Assembly (NCBI RefSeq): GCF_030388245.1
Contig: NZ_CP098360.1
Span: forward strand, 1,758,501-1,822,500
From: Paracoccus sp. TOH
GTDB lineage: Bacteria > Pseudomonadota > Alphaproteobacteria > Rhodobacterales > Rhodobacteraceae
Direction of reading: 5' to 3'
Length of the DNA: 64,000 bases
Made by a program: the position numbers and the translations under genes. The notes beneath the pieces were generated by a model. That model had not been told where the DNA came from. It saw only the letters and a program-made list of their open reading frames with translations, and ran no database searches. Below are positions 47,601 to 56,207 of the stretch, piece after piece (within the stretch, counting starts at the first letter, position 1; each line of letters begins with the position of its first letter).

Positions 47601-48445
47601 ACACGGCGATCGTCCGGCCGCTGGCCGAGCTGCGCGACAAGGTCCGGGACTGGAAATGCCGGGGCGAAACCATCGGCGTCGTCCCCACCATGGGGGCGCT
47701 GCACGAAGGGCATCTGAGCCTGGTCCGCGCTGCGAAGGCCGCTTGCGACCGGGTGATCGTGACGCTGTTCGTGAATCCGCGCCAGTTCAACAATGCCGAG
47801 GATTTCGCGAAATATCCGCGCACCGAACATGCGGATGCGGCGCTGCTCGGCCCCCTGGGCGTCGACCTGCTGTTCGTCCCGGACGGGAACGAGGTCTATC
47901 CGCCCGAGCACGCGACGGTGATCTCGGTCTCGGGCGTCACCGGGCCGCTGGAGGGCGCGCATCGCCCCGGCCATTTCGACGGCGTCGCGACGGTGGTGAC
48001 GCTGCTGTTCAACATGACCCAGGCCGACCGCGCCTTCTTCGGCGAAAAGGACTGGCAGCAACTGCAATTGGTGCGGCGGCTGGCGCTGGACCTGAAACTG
48101 CCCATCGAGATCGTGCCCTGCCCCTGCGTGCGGGCCCCGGACGGGCTGGCGCTGTCCTCGCGCAACCAGCGGCTGACGCCCGAGGGCCGGTCCCGCGCCG
48201 CCGCCCTGCCCCGCACGCTGTTCGACGCGGCGCGGCGGATCGAGGCGGGCGAGCCGGCCGCCGGGACGCTGACCGCCGCGCGCGCCGAGCTGGAGGCGGC
48301 GGGGATCGGGCCGGTGGAATATCTGGAACTGCGCGACGGCGAGACGCTGCAGGCGCCGCAGCGCGGCCGTCCGGCCCGGCTGCTGGTCGCGGCCTGGCTC
48401 GACGGCGTGCGGCTGATCGACAACGTGGCGGTGGTCCTGCCGTGA
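47597..48445 (+). CDS. panC: Pantothenate synthetase
   Basis: 282 residues. Nucleotidyltransferase motifs: [15 protein letters not shown] (HIGH-like), [23 protein letters not shown] and SSRNQRL. It joins pantoate and beta-alanine with ATP. The start overlaps the panB stop; the two form the usual panBC operon. Confidence 0.96.
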   Translation: MNTAIVRPLAELRDKVRDWKCRGETIGVVPTMGALHEGHLSLVRAAKAACDRVIVTLFVNPRQFNNAEDFAKYPRTEHADAALLGPLGVDLLFVPDGNEVYPPEHATVISVSGVTGPLEGAHRPGHFDGVATVVTLLFNMTQADRAFFGEKDWQQLQLVRRLALDLKLPIEIVPCPCVRAPDGLALSSRNQRLTPEGRSRAAALPRTLFDAARRIEAGEPAAGTLTAARAELEAAGIGPVEYLELRDGETLQAPQRGRPARLLVAAWLDGVRLIDNVAVVLP

Positions 48446-48501
48446 CCATGGGCATTCGGGCAGCGGGAAAACCGCAGGAGTGGTGCCGCGACCGAAGCGA
48501 G

Positions 48502-49878
48502 TCAGGACGGGTCGGGGGACGGTGAAGCCGGGTCGGGCGACAGCGCCTCGAAGCGCAATTCGGCCTGGAAGCCGGGATGGGTGTTGCGCAGCGCCAGCGC
48601 GCCCTGCGCGGCATCGACGATATCGGCGACCACGGCCAGGCCGATGCCCTGCCCCTCGCCGCTGGGATCGAGGCTGAGGCCGCGGCGGGTCAGCCCGGCC
48701 AGATGCGCCTCGGGCACGCCCGGGCCGTCATCGCTTATGGCGATGCGGATGGCACCGGCCTCTGGCCGGACCCGGACGCGCACCGTGTCGCGGGCGTGGC
48801 GCATGGCGTTTTCCAGCAACGCACCAAGCGCCTCGGTCAGGTCGTCGGGGTCGATGCGGGCGCGCAATCCGGGCGCGGCATCGAGCTGCCAGTCGATCTC
48901 GGCGCCCAGGGGCGTGCGGCGCAGCACGCCGATCAGCTTGGCGGCGATCGGGCCGGGCTCGGCGCCGGCGGCATTGCGCCCCGACTGGATGCGGGCGCGG
49001 GCCAGTTCCCGGTCGACATGGCGGCGCATGTCGGTGGCGACGGTCTCGATGCTGCGGGCGATCTCCTCCTCGCCGCGGGCACGCAGCTGCGCGGCATCGC
49101 CCAGCAGCGCCTGCAGCGGCGTCTTGAAGCCATGCGCCAGATTGGCGGCACGCTGGCGGGCGCGGGCCAGCTCCTCGTCCCGGGCGTCGAGCAGCCGGTC
49201 GATCTGGCAGGCAAGCGGGATCACCTCGGCCGGCAGATCCTGGCCGATGCGCGGCCGCCCCCCCGAGACCAGCCCCGCCACCCGTTCGCCCACCCGGGCC
49301 AGCGGCTGCAGCCCGATGCGGATCTGCAGCCAGCTTGCCCCCATCAGCGCCGCACCGAGCAGCGCGAGATAGGGCAGCAGGTCGCCCAGGAAACCGCGCC
49401 GCGCCAGTTCCAGATCGTCGCGATTCTCGGCCACGATGATGCGCAGCGGCACCGGCCGGTCGCCGCGGCCGACCGACAGGCCCTGCTCGACCGCCAGCAG
49501 CGCCTCGCCGCGCGGTCCGGGCAGGGTCCGCACCCGGGTCTGGCCCGGCGGCGGCGCCGGCGCCTCGGCCGGCAGCGTATAATCCCAGAGCGAACGCGAG
49601 CGCCGTGTCTCCTCGCCCAGCGTCACCTGCCAGTAATGACCCGAGAAGGGCTGGCTGTAGAGCGGATCCTCGGGCGGCGGCCGCAGCCGGGCGCCGCCAT
49701 CCGCCTGGGGTTCGACCATGGCCGCCAGGGCCAGCGCCCGGGCGCGCAGGTCGGCGACGGCGACGCGCTCGCCATGGCGCTCGAACAACATGGCCAAACC
49801 CATGCCGGACAGCGCCAGCGCCGCGGCGATGGCCAGCGCCCCGGCCAGGACCAGCCGCCAGCGGATCGAGCGGCTCAC
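48502..49878 (-). CDS. Sensor histidine kinase
   Basis: 458 residues. Two membrane helices (about 9-33 and 165-188) flank a periplasmic domain of about 130 residues. The dimerisation box has H249 in NLAHGFKTPLQALLGD. The N box is ALLENAMRHARDTV, and the G1 box DDGPGVPEAHLAGL. The layout resembles PhoQ-type kinases. The start overlaps the stop of the response regulator, so the pair is an operon with the PepSY gene upstream. The signal is unknown. Confidence 0.9.
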   Translation of the reverse strand: MSRSIRWRLVLAGALAIAAALALSGMGLAMLFERHGERVAVADLRARALALAAMVEPQADGGARLRPPPEDPLYSQPFSGHYWQVTLGEETRRSRSLWDYTLPAEAPAPPPGQTRVRTLPGPRGEALLAVEQGLSVGRGDRPVPLRIIVAENRDDLELARRGFLGDLLPYLALLGAALMGASWLQIRIGLQPLARVGERVAGLVSGGRPRIGQDLPAEVIPLACQIDRLLDARDEELARARQRAANLAHGFKTPLQALLGDAAQLRARGEEEIARSIETVATDMRRHVDRELARARIQSGRNAAGAEPGPIAAKLIGVLRRTPLGAEIDWQLDAAPGLRARIDPDDLTEALGALLENAMRHARDTVRVRVRPEAGAIRIAISDDGPGVPEAHLAGLTRRGLSLDPSGEGQGIGLAVVADIVDAAQGALALRNTHPGFQAELRFEALSPDPASPSPDPS

Positions 49879-50543
49879 GCCGCCGGCCCGTTTTCCAGAT
49901 GATAGCCGAAGCCGCGCCGGGTGCCGATCACGCCCGGCCCCAGCTTGCGGCGCAACCGGGTAATGATCGCCTCGACCGCATTCGCCTCGCGCGAGTCGTC
50001 GTCGCCGTAGAGATGCTCCAGCAGCTCGGTCGGCGGCACCGTCCGGTCGCGGTTCAGCGCCAGATAGGAGATCAGCCGGAACTCCAGCGGCGTCACCGGC
50101 ACCGGGATGCCGTCGATGGCGGCGGTCATCCGGTTCAGGTCCACGGTCAGCCGGCCGATCTGCTGGGTCGCATTGCCCCGCCCGCCGGCGCGGCGCACCA
50201 ACGCGCGGGCGCGGGCGATCAGCTCCTCCATGCGGAAGGGCTTGGGCAGGTAATCGTCGGCGCCGGCGTCGATCCCCTCGACCCGCTCGGTCCAGGCGCC
50301 GCGGGCGGTCAGGATCAGCACCGGGCTTTCGCAGCCCTCGGCGCGCCAGCGTTTCAGCACCGTCAGCCCGTCCAGGCGCGGCAGGTTCAGGTCCAGCACG
50401 ATCAGGTCGTAATTCTCGGTGCCGCCGCGGAACCAGGCGGTCTCGCCATCGGCGACCGCCTCGACCAGGAAGCCCGCGGCCTTCAGCGCCCGTTCGAGAT
50501 CCGCGGCGATGCGCGGCTCGTCTTCGACAACCAGCACCCGCAT
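49875..50543 (-). CDS. OmpR/PhoB-family response regulator
   Basis: 222 residues. The receiver domain has E8/D9, phospho-acceptor D51 in LIVLDLNLPRLDG, T79 and K101 (YLPKPF). The C-terminal winged helix ends in RLRRKLGPGVIGTRRGFGYH. It overlaps both neighbours (PepSY stop and kinase start), so the three genes are translationally coupled. Confidence 0.94.
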   Translation of the reverse strand: MRVLVVEDEPRIAADLERALKAAGFLVEAVADGETAWFRGGTENYDLIVLDLNLPRLDGLTVLKRWRAEGCESPVLILTARGAWTERVEGIDAGADDYLPKPFRMEELIARARALVRRAGGRGNATQQIGRLTVDLNRMTAAIDGIPVPVTPLEFRLISYLALNRDRTVPPTELLEHLYGDDDSREANAVEAIITRLRRKLGPGVIGTRRGFGYHLENGPAA

Positions 50544-50848
50544 CAGTCCTCGTCCAACTCGAGAATGGTGCCGGTCGCGGCGTCCAGTTCGACGTCGATC
50601 AGCCGGCCGTCCTGCGTCACCAGCTCGACCTCGTAGATCAGCATGTCGTCATCCTGCCCCAGTTCGACCTCGATCACCCGGCCCGGATGCGAATCTTGCA
50701 GCCTTGCCAGCACCTCGGCAAGCGGCAGGATGACACCCCGCGCCACCGCGTCGCGGGCAAACTCGAAATCCGGGTCCGCCAGATCCTGCGCCTGGGCCGA
50801 AACCAGGGGTAGCGACAGGACCAGAGACAGGAGGGCGAGCGTCTTCAT
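50543..50848 (-). CDS. Periplasmic PepSY-domain protein
   Basis: 101 residues from ATG 50848. A signal peptide (TLALLSLVLSLPLVSAQA) precedes one PepSY domain with the typical pattern GRVIEVELGQDDDMLIYEVE and DVELDAATGTILE. PepSY proteins modulate peptidases or kinases in the periplasm. As the first gene of the operon with the regulator and kinase it may tune signal sensing; this is inference. Confidence 0.88.
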   Translation of the reverse strand: MKTLALLSLVLSLPLVSAQAQDLADPDFEFARDAVARGVILPLAEVLARLQDSHPGRVIEVELGQDDDMLIYEVELVTQDGRLIDVELDAATGTILELDED

Positions 50849-51072
50849 GCCGGTTCTGATAGCGCCTGAGAACTGACAACGGCCTGACAAGGCGGGCAAA
50901 CCCGCCCGAACGCCGATCTGCCGGGCCGCCTGACAATCGCCTGACAGTCCGGGTCAGAACACTGTCAGCAAGCCTGTGCCATCTCCTCATTCATTCCATC
51001 CGCGACGGATGCACCGCCGCGATTCCCCATTTCTGCGCGGGTCCACCCCGTCCCATAAAAAGGAACAACACC

Positions 51073-51762
51073 ATGGCACGCAAGATCGGAACCAATTTCG
51101 CCGATGTGCTGAACGGCACCAATGCCGCCGACTGGCTGGCGGGGCTGGGCGGCAACGATCGGGCCTTCGGCCTGGCCGGCAACGACACGTTGCTGGGCGG
51201 CGAAGGCAAGGACAGCCTGCATGGCGGCCTTGGCAATGACGAGATCGCCGGCGGCAATGGCGATGACGAGATCGAAGGCGGAAACGGCAATGACACCCTG
51301 TTCGGCGGATTCGGCAATGACGAGCTGGAGGGCGGGAACGGCCATGACCGGCTTTGGGGCGGCCATGGCAATGACGATCTGGAAGGCGGCGCCGGCAACG
51401 ACCTGCTGAACGGTGGCGTCGGCCATGACGAACTGGATGGCGATTCCGGGAATGACCGGCTGTGGGGCGGCGCGGGCCGCGATTCGCTGGATGGCGGCCG
51501 CGGCAATGATCTGCTTTGGGGCGGCCAGGGCGCCGATGTCTTCGAATTCGAGCGGGGCGACGGGCTGGACGTCATCACCGATTTCCAGAACGGTCTGGAC
51601 CGGCTGGACTTCGACGATTTCAGCCGCGCCCAGGTGCAGCAGGTGATCAACACCGCCCAGCAATCGGGCGACGATCTGGTGCTGCGGCTTTCGGCCGATA
51701 CCACCGTCACCATCCGCGACATGCGGGCGAACCAGCTCGACATGGGCGATTTCGTGTTCTGA
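51073..51762 (+). CDS. RTX-repeat (haemolysin-type calcium-binding) protein
   Basis: 229 residues of which about 25-155 are tandem RTX nonapeptides (GGNGNDTLF, GGFGNDELE, GGNGHDRLW and similar; roughly fourteen units). The C-terminal 70 residues (DVFEFERGDGLDVITDFQNG and following) are the folding/secretion cap of type I secreted proteins. There is no enzymatic domain and no N-terminal signal peptide, so it is effectively only a calcium-binding beta roll with a secretion signal. No type I secretion genes are in the window. AAGGAAC precedes the ATG. Confidence 0.9.
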   Translation: MARKIGTNFADVLNGTNAADWLAGLGGNDRAFGLAGNDTLLGGEGKDSLHGGLGNDEIAGGNGDDEIEGGNGNDTLFGGFGNDELEGGNGHDRLWGGHGNDDLEGGAGNDLLNGGVGHDELDGDSGNDRLWGGAGRDSLDGGRGNDLLWGGQGADVFEFERGDGLDVITDFQNGLDRLDFDDFSRAQVQQVINTAQQSGDDLVLRLSADTTVTIRDMRANQLDMGDFVF

Positions 51763-51784
51763 TCCGGCAGGCATGACCGGACCG

Positions 51785-51817
51785 GCCGCCGCGGAGCATC
51801 CCTTCGCGGCGGCTTTT
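51785..51817 (+). terminator. Intrinsic terminator of the RTX gene
   Basis: GCCGCCGCG pairs with CGCGGCGGC; an added G-T and A-T pair extend the stem, and TTTT follows. It lies 22 nt past the stop. Confidence 0.8.
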
Positions 51818-51916
51818 CCATGCGCAATGCCGGCCCCCGCCCCCTATCGGCGCGAATATTTTGCCTTCAGTGTCGGAACCCGGACGCACCCGCCGTCCTT
51901 GGCACAGGAGGACCCG

Positions 51917-52291
51917 ATGCTTTACGCGCTGCTTTGCTACAATGACGAGGCCGTCACCTCGGCCTGGACCCGCGAGGAGGATGCCGCGGTGATGGAGCGG
52001 CTGGGCGCCGTGCATCGCAAATGGGCCCGGCAGTTCGGCCCGGTGGCGCGGTTGATGCCGACCAGCGCCGCGACCACCTTCCGCAAGGACGAGCAGTTGG
52101 TGCTGGACGGCCCCTATGCCGAGACCAAGGAGCAGCTGCTGGGCTTTTACATCGTCGACGTCGAGGGGCTGGCCCGGGCGCTGGACATCGCACGCGATCT
52201 GGGCGCGGCCAATCCCGGCGGCGCCTACGAGATCCGGCCGCTGATGATGTTCCATCCGGGAGGAGAGGCGGGTGACGATGGACAGGACTGA
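51917..52291 (+). CDS. YciI/DGPF-domain protein
   Basis: 124 residues from ATG 51917 with AGGAGG 6 nt upstream. It is a YCII-related protein of the type with a DGPFAETKE-like motif, here LDGPYAETKEQLLGFYIVDV. The gene overlaps the sigma-factor gene by 20 nt. The trio YciI protein, ECF sigma factor, AHSA1 protein is a recurrent bacterial arrangement. The biochemical role of this YciI class is not established. Confidence 0.9.
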   Translation: MLYALLCYNDEAVTSAWTREEDAAVMERLGAVHRKWARQFGPVARLMPTSAATTFRKDEQLVLDGPYAETKEQLLGFYIVDVEGLARALDIARDLGAANPGGAYEIRPLMMFHPGGEAGDDGQD

Positions 52292-53531
52292 CCCCGGCTG
52301 GATCGAGGCGCGGCTGACCGGCGCGCGGCCGCGCGTCATGGCGGCCCTGCTGCGCTATTTCCGCGATCTCGACCTGGCCGAGGAGGCCTATCAGGAGGCC
52401 TGCCTGCGCGCCCTGCGCCACTGGCCGCAGAACGGCCCGCCGCGCAACGCCGAAGGCTGGCTGATCATGGTCGGGCGCAACGCCGCGCTGGACCATCTGC
52501 GCCGCGACGCCCGGCGGGCCGACCTGCCGCCCGACGAGGCCATGCCGCAGCCCGAGGACGGCCCCGACCTTGCCGAACGGCTGGACGCGGCGGATTACCG
52601 CGACGACATCCTGCGGCTGCTGTTCGTCTGCTGCCATCCCGACCTGCCCGCCACCCAGCAGATCGCCCTGGCGCTGCGCATCGTGTCGGGCCTTTCGGTC
52701 GAGCGCATCGCCCGCGCCTTCCTGGTCGCCCCCCGCGCCATGGAGCAGCGCATCACCCGCGCCAAGGCCCGCATCGCGCAGTCCGCCCTGCCCTTCCACA
52801 CACCCGGCCCGTCCGAGCGCGCCGAGCGTTTCGCCGCCGTGATCGCGATGATCTACCTGATCTTCAACGAGGGCTATACTGATGCCGACCCGGCCGGCGA
52901 GCGCGCCGCGCTCTGCGACGAGGCGATCCGGCTGGCCCGGCTGATGCTGCGCCTGTTTCCAACCGAGCCCGAGATGATGGGCCTGCTGGCGCTGATGCTG
53001 CTGCAGCACAGCCGCCAGCCGGCGCGCTTCGACCCGGACGGCGCGCCGATCCTGCTGGAAGCCCAGACGCGGACCTTGTGGGATCGCGCGATGATCGACG
53101 AGGCGCTGGCCATGCTCGACAAGGCGATGCTGCACCATCGGCCCGGCCCCTATCAGATCCAGGCCGCCATCGCCGCGCTTCATGCCCGCGCGCCGCGACC
53201 CGACGAGACCGACTGGGCCGGCATCGACCAGCTCTATGCCGCGCTGGAACGGCTCGCGCCTTCGCCGGTGGTCACGCTGAACCGGGCCGTCGCCCTGTCC
53301 AAGCTGCACGGCCCCGAGGCGGCGTTGGCCCTGGTCGAACCGCTGCGCCAGCGGCTGGACGGCTATTTCTACCTGCACGGCCTTCGCGGTGCCTTGCTGC
53401 GCCAGCTGGGCCGGAACACCGAGGCCCGCGAGGCCCTGTCCCGTGCCATCGGACTGGCCAATTCCGCCGCCGAGGCCACGCATATCCGCCGGCAACTGGA
53501 CAGCCTGCAGGCGCTTTCGGAAGGATCCTGA
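52272..53531 (+). CDS. ECF RNA polymerase sigma factor with long C-terminal extension (SigJ/DUF6596 class)
   Basis: 419 residues from GTG 52272 (ATG 52278 is a close alternative). Sigma region 2 is at about 15-80 (YFRDLDLAEEAYQEACLRAL). Region 4 is at about 115-165 (ALRIVSGLSVERIARAFLV). A conserved extension of about 240 residues follows, starting with IAMIYLIFNEGY and containing helical repeats. This class has no classical anti-sigma gene; the extension is thought to regulate activity. It overlaps the YciI gene. Confidence 0.9.
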   Translation: MTMDRTDPGWIEARLTGARPRVMAALLRYFRDLDLAEEAYQEACLRALRHWPQNGPPRNAEGWLIMVGRNAALDHLRRDARRADLPPDEAMPQPEDGPDLAERLDAADYRDDILRLLFVCCHPDLPATQQIALALRIVSGLSVERIARAFLVAPRAMEQRITRAKARIAQSALPFHTPGPSERAERFAAVIAMIYLIFNEGYTDADPAGERAALCDEAIRLARLMLRLFPTEPEMMGLLALMLLQHSRQPARFDPDGAPILLEAQTRTLWDRAMIDEALAMLDKAMLHHRPGPYQIQAAIAALHARAPRPDETDWAGIDQLYAALERLAPSPVVTLNRAVALSKLHGPEAALALVEPLRQRLDGYFYLHGLRGALLRQLGRNTEAREALSRAIGLANSAAEATHIRRQLDSLQALSEGS

Positions 53532-53609
53532 AGTTCTTTTCGCGGCCCTTGTCGGATAGCCGCCCCTCCGCCCGTTCCTTGACCAGAACCCAGACCAAGG
53601 AGAGATCCC

Positions 53610-54074
53610 ATGACCCATGAACCGAAACACATGCTGGTGTTGGACCGCGTGCTCGACGCCCCCGCGGCCAAACTGTGGCGCTGCTGGACCGAGTCCGAGC
53701 TGCTGAAGCAATGGTTCTGCCCCAAGCCCTGGTTCGTTTCCGAGGCGCGGTTGGACCTGCGGCCGGGCGGCGAGTTCTATAGCGTGATGAACGGCCCCGA
53801 TGGCGAGCGGTTCGAGAATTTCGGCGTCTTCCTGGAGATCGAGCCCGAGCGGCGGCTGGTCACCACCGACGCCTTCCTGCCCGGCTGGATTCCCACCGAG
53901 CGCGCCTTCATGGCCGCGCATGTGCGCTTCGAGCCGCAGGGTGACAAGACCCATTACGTCGCCCGCGCCATGCACTGGAACGACGAGACGCTGAAGCAGC
54001 ACGAACAGATGGGTTTCCACCAGGGCTGGAACATGGCCGCCGATCAGCTCGAGGCGCTGGCAAGGTCGCTCTGA
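53610..54074 (+). CDS. AHSA1/SRPBCC-domain protein
   Basis: 154 residues. LVLDRVLDAPAAKLWRCWTE at the N-terminus and GGEFYSVMNGPDGERFENFG are typical of the START-like AHSA1 family. It lies 78 nt after the sigma-factor gene with GGAGAG before the ATG, and is the third member of the YciI/sigma/AHSA1 set. It probably binds a small hydrophobic ligand; none is known. Confidence 0.9.
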   Translation: MTHEPKHMLVLDRVLDAPAAKLWRCWTESELLKQWFCPKPWFVSEARLDLRPGGEFYSVMNGPDGERFENFGVFLEIEPERRLVTTDAFLPGWIPTERAFMAAHVRFEPQGDKTHYVARAMHWNDETLKQHEQMGFHQGWNMAADQLEALARSL

Positions 54075-54082
54075 CCGCGATG

Positions 54083-54109
54083 GGGAAGGCGCCGGGGTGG
54101 CGCCTTCCC
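54083..54109. terminator. Perfect hairpin between convergent genes
   Basis: GGGAAGGCGCC and GGCGCCTTCCC form an 11-bp perfect stem with a 5-nt loop, lying between the ends of the AHSA1 (+) and Rieske (-) genes. There is no U-tract on either strand; it probably serves as a shared transcript end or processing point. Confidence 0.55.
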
Positions 54110-54116
54110 GCCCGGG

Positions 54117-54473
54117 TCAGGTCGAAGCGATCCTGACCTTGCCGCCGGTGGTGGACAGCGGCACGATGTCGAGCCCGCAATCGGCGCCCGCCACCGCCCG
54201 ACCGCTGGCGATGTCGAACATCGCGCCATGGGCGGAGCAGATCAGCCGCGCGCCGTCGGCCGAGACCAGCCGATCGCCGCGATAGTCCAGCGGCAGATAC
54301 TGGTGCGGACAGGCATTCACATAGGCCCGCAGCCCCTCGGGCAGCCGCACCAGCAGCAGCGGAAAGCGGCCATTGCCGCTTTCGACGGTCAGGCAGCGGA
54401 TATGGCCGATCTCGGTCTCGTCGCAGATCTCGGTCCCGGCGGGCGGGGCCGAGGCATAGTCGGTCCAGGCCAT
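54117..54473 (-). CDS. Rieske [2Fe-2S] ferredoxin-type protein
   Basis: 118 residues. Cluster ligands are C-P-H in VNACPHQYLPLDY and C-x-x-H in CSAHGAMFD. No membrane segment. It starts at the base after the HPPD stop, so it is cotranscribed with HPPD. Such ferredoxins deliver electrons to ring-hydroxylating oxygenases; a partner oxygenase is not in the window. Confidence 0.92.
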   Translation of the reverse strand: MAWTDYASAPPAGTEICDETEIGHIRCLTVESGNGRFPLLLVRLPEGLRAYVNACPHQYLPLDYRGDRLVSADGARLICSAHGAMFDIASGRAVAGADCGLDIVPLSTTGGKVRIAST

Positions 54474-55586
54474 TCAGGCGGCCGGGTCGGCATGCAGCAC
54501 GCCACGGCGGATCTGGTCCGCCTCGATCGATTCGAACAGGGCGCGGAAATTGCCCTCGCCGAAGCCGTCATCGCCCTTGCGCTGGATGAATTCGAAGAAG
54601 ATCGGCCCGATCACCGTCTTCGAGAAGATCTGCAGCAGCACCCGGGTCGTGCCGCCGCCCACGACGCCCTCGCCGTCGATCAGGATGCCGTGCCTCTTCA
54701 TGCGGTCGATGGGCTCCCGATGGTCTTTCACCCGCTTTCTCGACATTTCGTAATAGACATCCGGCGGGCCGGGCATGAACGCCATGCCGGCCGCGGCGAT
54801 CCGGTCGGTGCCGGCATAGATGTCCTCGGTGGCGATGGCGATGTGCTGGATGCCCTCGCCCTTGTATTCGCGCAGGTATTCCTCGATCTGGCTGCGGTCG
54901 TCGGTGGATTCGTTGATCGGGATGCGGATCTTGCCGTCGGGCGAGGTCAGCGCCCGGCTGACCAGCCCGGTCTGCTTGCCCTTGATGTCGAAATACTTGA
55001 TCTCGCGGAAATTGAACGTGTCGTGGTAAAATTTATACCAGCTGTCCATGTTCCCGCGCACCACGTTATGCGTCAGGTGGTCGAGATAGTAGAAGCCGAA
55101 GCCCTCGGGTTTCGGGTCCGGTTCGCCCAGCCAGTCGTAATCGGCATCATAGGCGCTGCCGGCATCGCCGTAGCGGTCGATGAAATACAGCAGCGAGCCG
55201 CCGATGCCGTAAACCGCCGGCGCGTCGATGGACTTGCCGCTGCCGGTATATTCTTCGGCGCCCAGGGCCAGCGCGCGCCTCAGCGCCGCCTGCGCATCGA
55301 CCACCCGCCAGGCCATGGCGGGGGCGCAGGGCCCGTGCTCGCGCACGAAACCGGCGGCATGGCTGTCGGGATCGGCGTTCAGCAGGTAGTTGATATCGCC
55401 CTGCCGGTAAAGCGTGATGGCCTTGCGCTTGTGCTTGGCCACCGGCACGAAACCCATCTGCCGGAAGATGCGGTCCAGCGTTCCGGGCTCGGGATGGGCG
55501 AATTCGACGAATTCGAACCCGTCGGTGCCGGCGGGATTGTCGGGGCTGATGGTGGCTTTCGGGGCGTCATGCGGGAACGGACCCAT
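54474..55586 (-). CDS. hppD: 4-hydroxyphenylpyruvate dioxygenase
   Basis: 370 residues with two vicinal-oxygen-chelate domains. Iron ligands: His in YYLDHLTHNVVRG, His in EGIQHIAIATEDIY and Glu in IGPIFFEFIQRKGDDGFGEG. It converts 4-hydroxyphenylpyruvate to homogentisate in tyrosine degradation. GGAGGAGA precedes the ATG. It is divergent from an Lrp-type regulator, which probably controls it. Confidence 0.95.
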   Translation of the reverse strand: MGPFPHDAPKATISPDNPAGTDGFEFVEFAHPEPGTLDRIFRQMGFVPVAKHKRKAITLYRQGDINYLLNADPDSHAAGFVREHGPCAPAMAWRVVDAQAALRRALALGAEEYTGSGKSIDAPAVYGIGGSLLYFIDRYGDAGSAYDADYDWLGEPDPKPEGFGFYYLDHLTHNVVRGNMDSWYKFYHDTFNFREIKYFDIKGKQTGLVSRALTSPDGKIRIPINESTDDRSQIEEYLREYKGEGIQHIAIATEDIYAGTDRIAAAGMAFMPGPPDVYYEMSRKRVKDHREPIDRMKRHGILIDGEGVVGGGTTRVLLQIFSKTVIGPIFFEFIQRKGDDGFGEGNFRALFESIEADQIRRGVLHADPAA

Positions 55587-55709
55587 GGCGTCTCCTCCTG
55601 TTCTGCTCGCGTGCTGGCTTGATCATCGCGCGACAGCCGTGCAATTTCGCTGCAAACTGGGCCAAGGATTCGACCGGAATACACGGATCGCGCATGAAGG
55701 GAGTTTATC

Positions 55710-56183
55710 ATGCAAGAAACGCGCATGGACGGGTTCGACATCGCCATCCTCTCGGCCTTGCAGCGCGACGGGGCGATGACCAATGCGGCGCTGGCCGAAC
55801 TGGTGAACCTGTCGCCCTCGCAATGTTCGCGCCGGCGTGCGGCGCTGGAGGCCGCGGGCGTGATCGAGGGCTACTCGGCCCGGCTCAACCCGCAGAAGCT
55901 GGGCCTCGGCCTGCGCGCCATCATCCGCATCAACCTGCGCGGCCACGGCCAGGGCAAGGACGATGATTTCGCCCGCTTCGTCGCGGCGCATCCGCAGATC
56001 CGCTCGGCCTTCTCGGTCTCGGGGGATGCGGATTACATCCTGGACGTTCGGGTGCGCGACCTGGAAGCGTTTTCGGATTTCATCCATCGCCACCTGCTGC
56101 CGCATCCGCAGGTGGCGCAGGTGCGCTCGGAAATCGTGCTGCGCATCCTGAAGGATGAGCGCAGCCTGGCGCTGCCGGCCTGA
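55710..56183 (+). CDS. Lrp/AsnC-family transcriptional regulator
   Basis: 157 residues. An N-terminal helix-turn-helix (DIAILSALQRDGAMTNAALA, then NLSPSQCSRRRAALEAAGVI) and a C-terminal RAM/AsnC effector domain (SGDADYILDVRVRDLEAFSD). It is divergent from hppD with 123 bp between starts, so control of tyrosine catabolism is the natural inference. The effector is presumably an amino acid. Confidence 0.93.
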   Translation: MQETRMDGFDIAILSALQRDGAMTNAALAELVNLSPSQCSRRRAALEAAGVIEGYSARLNPQKLGLGLRAIIRINLRGHGQGKDDDFARFVAAHPQIRSAFSVSGDADYILDVRVRDLEAFSDFIHRHLLPHPQVAQVRSEIVLRILKDERSLALPA

Positions 56184-56207
56184 ACCTGCCCTTGCCAAGC
56201 CGGCGGC

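Noticed and set aside
51954..54020. Minus-strand open frame of 688 codons
   Set aside because: Antisense to the YciI, sigma-factor and AHSA1 genes, all of which have recognisable motifs.
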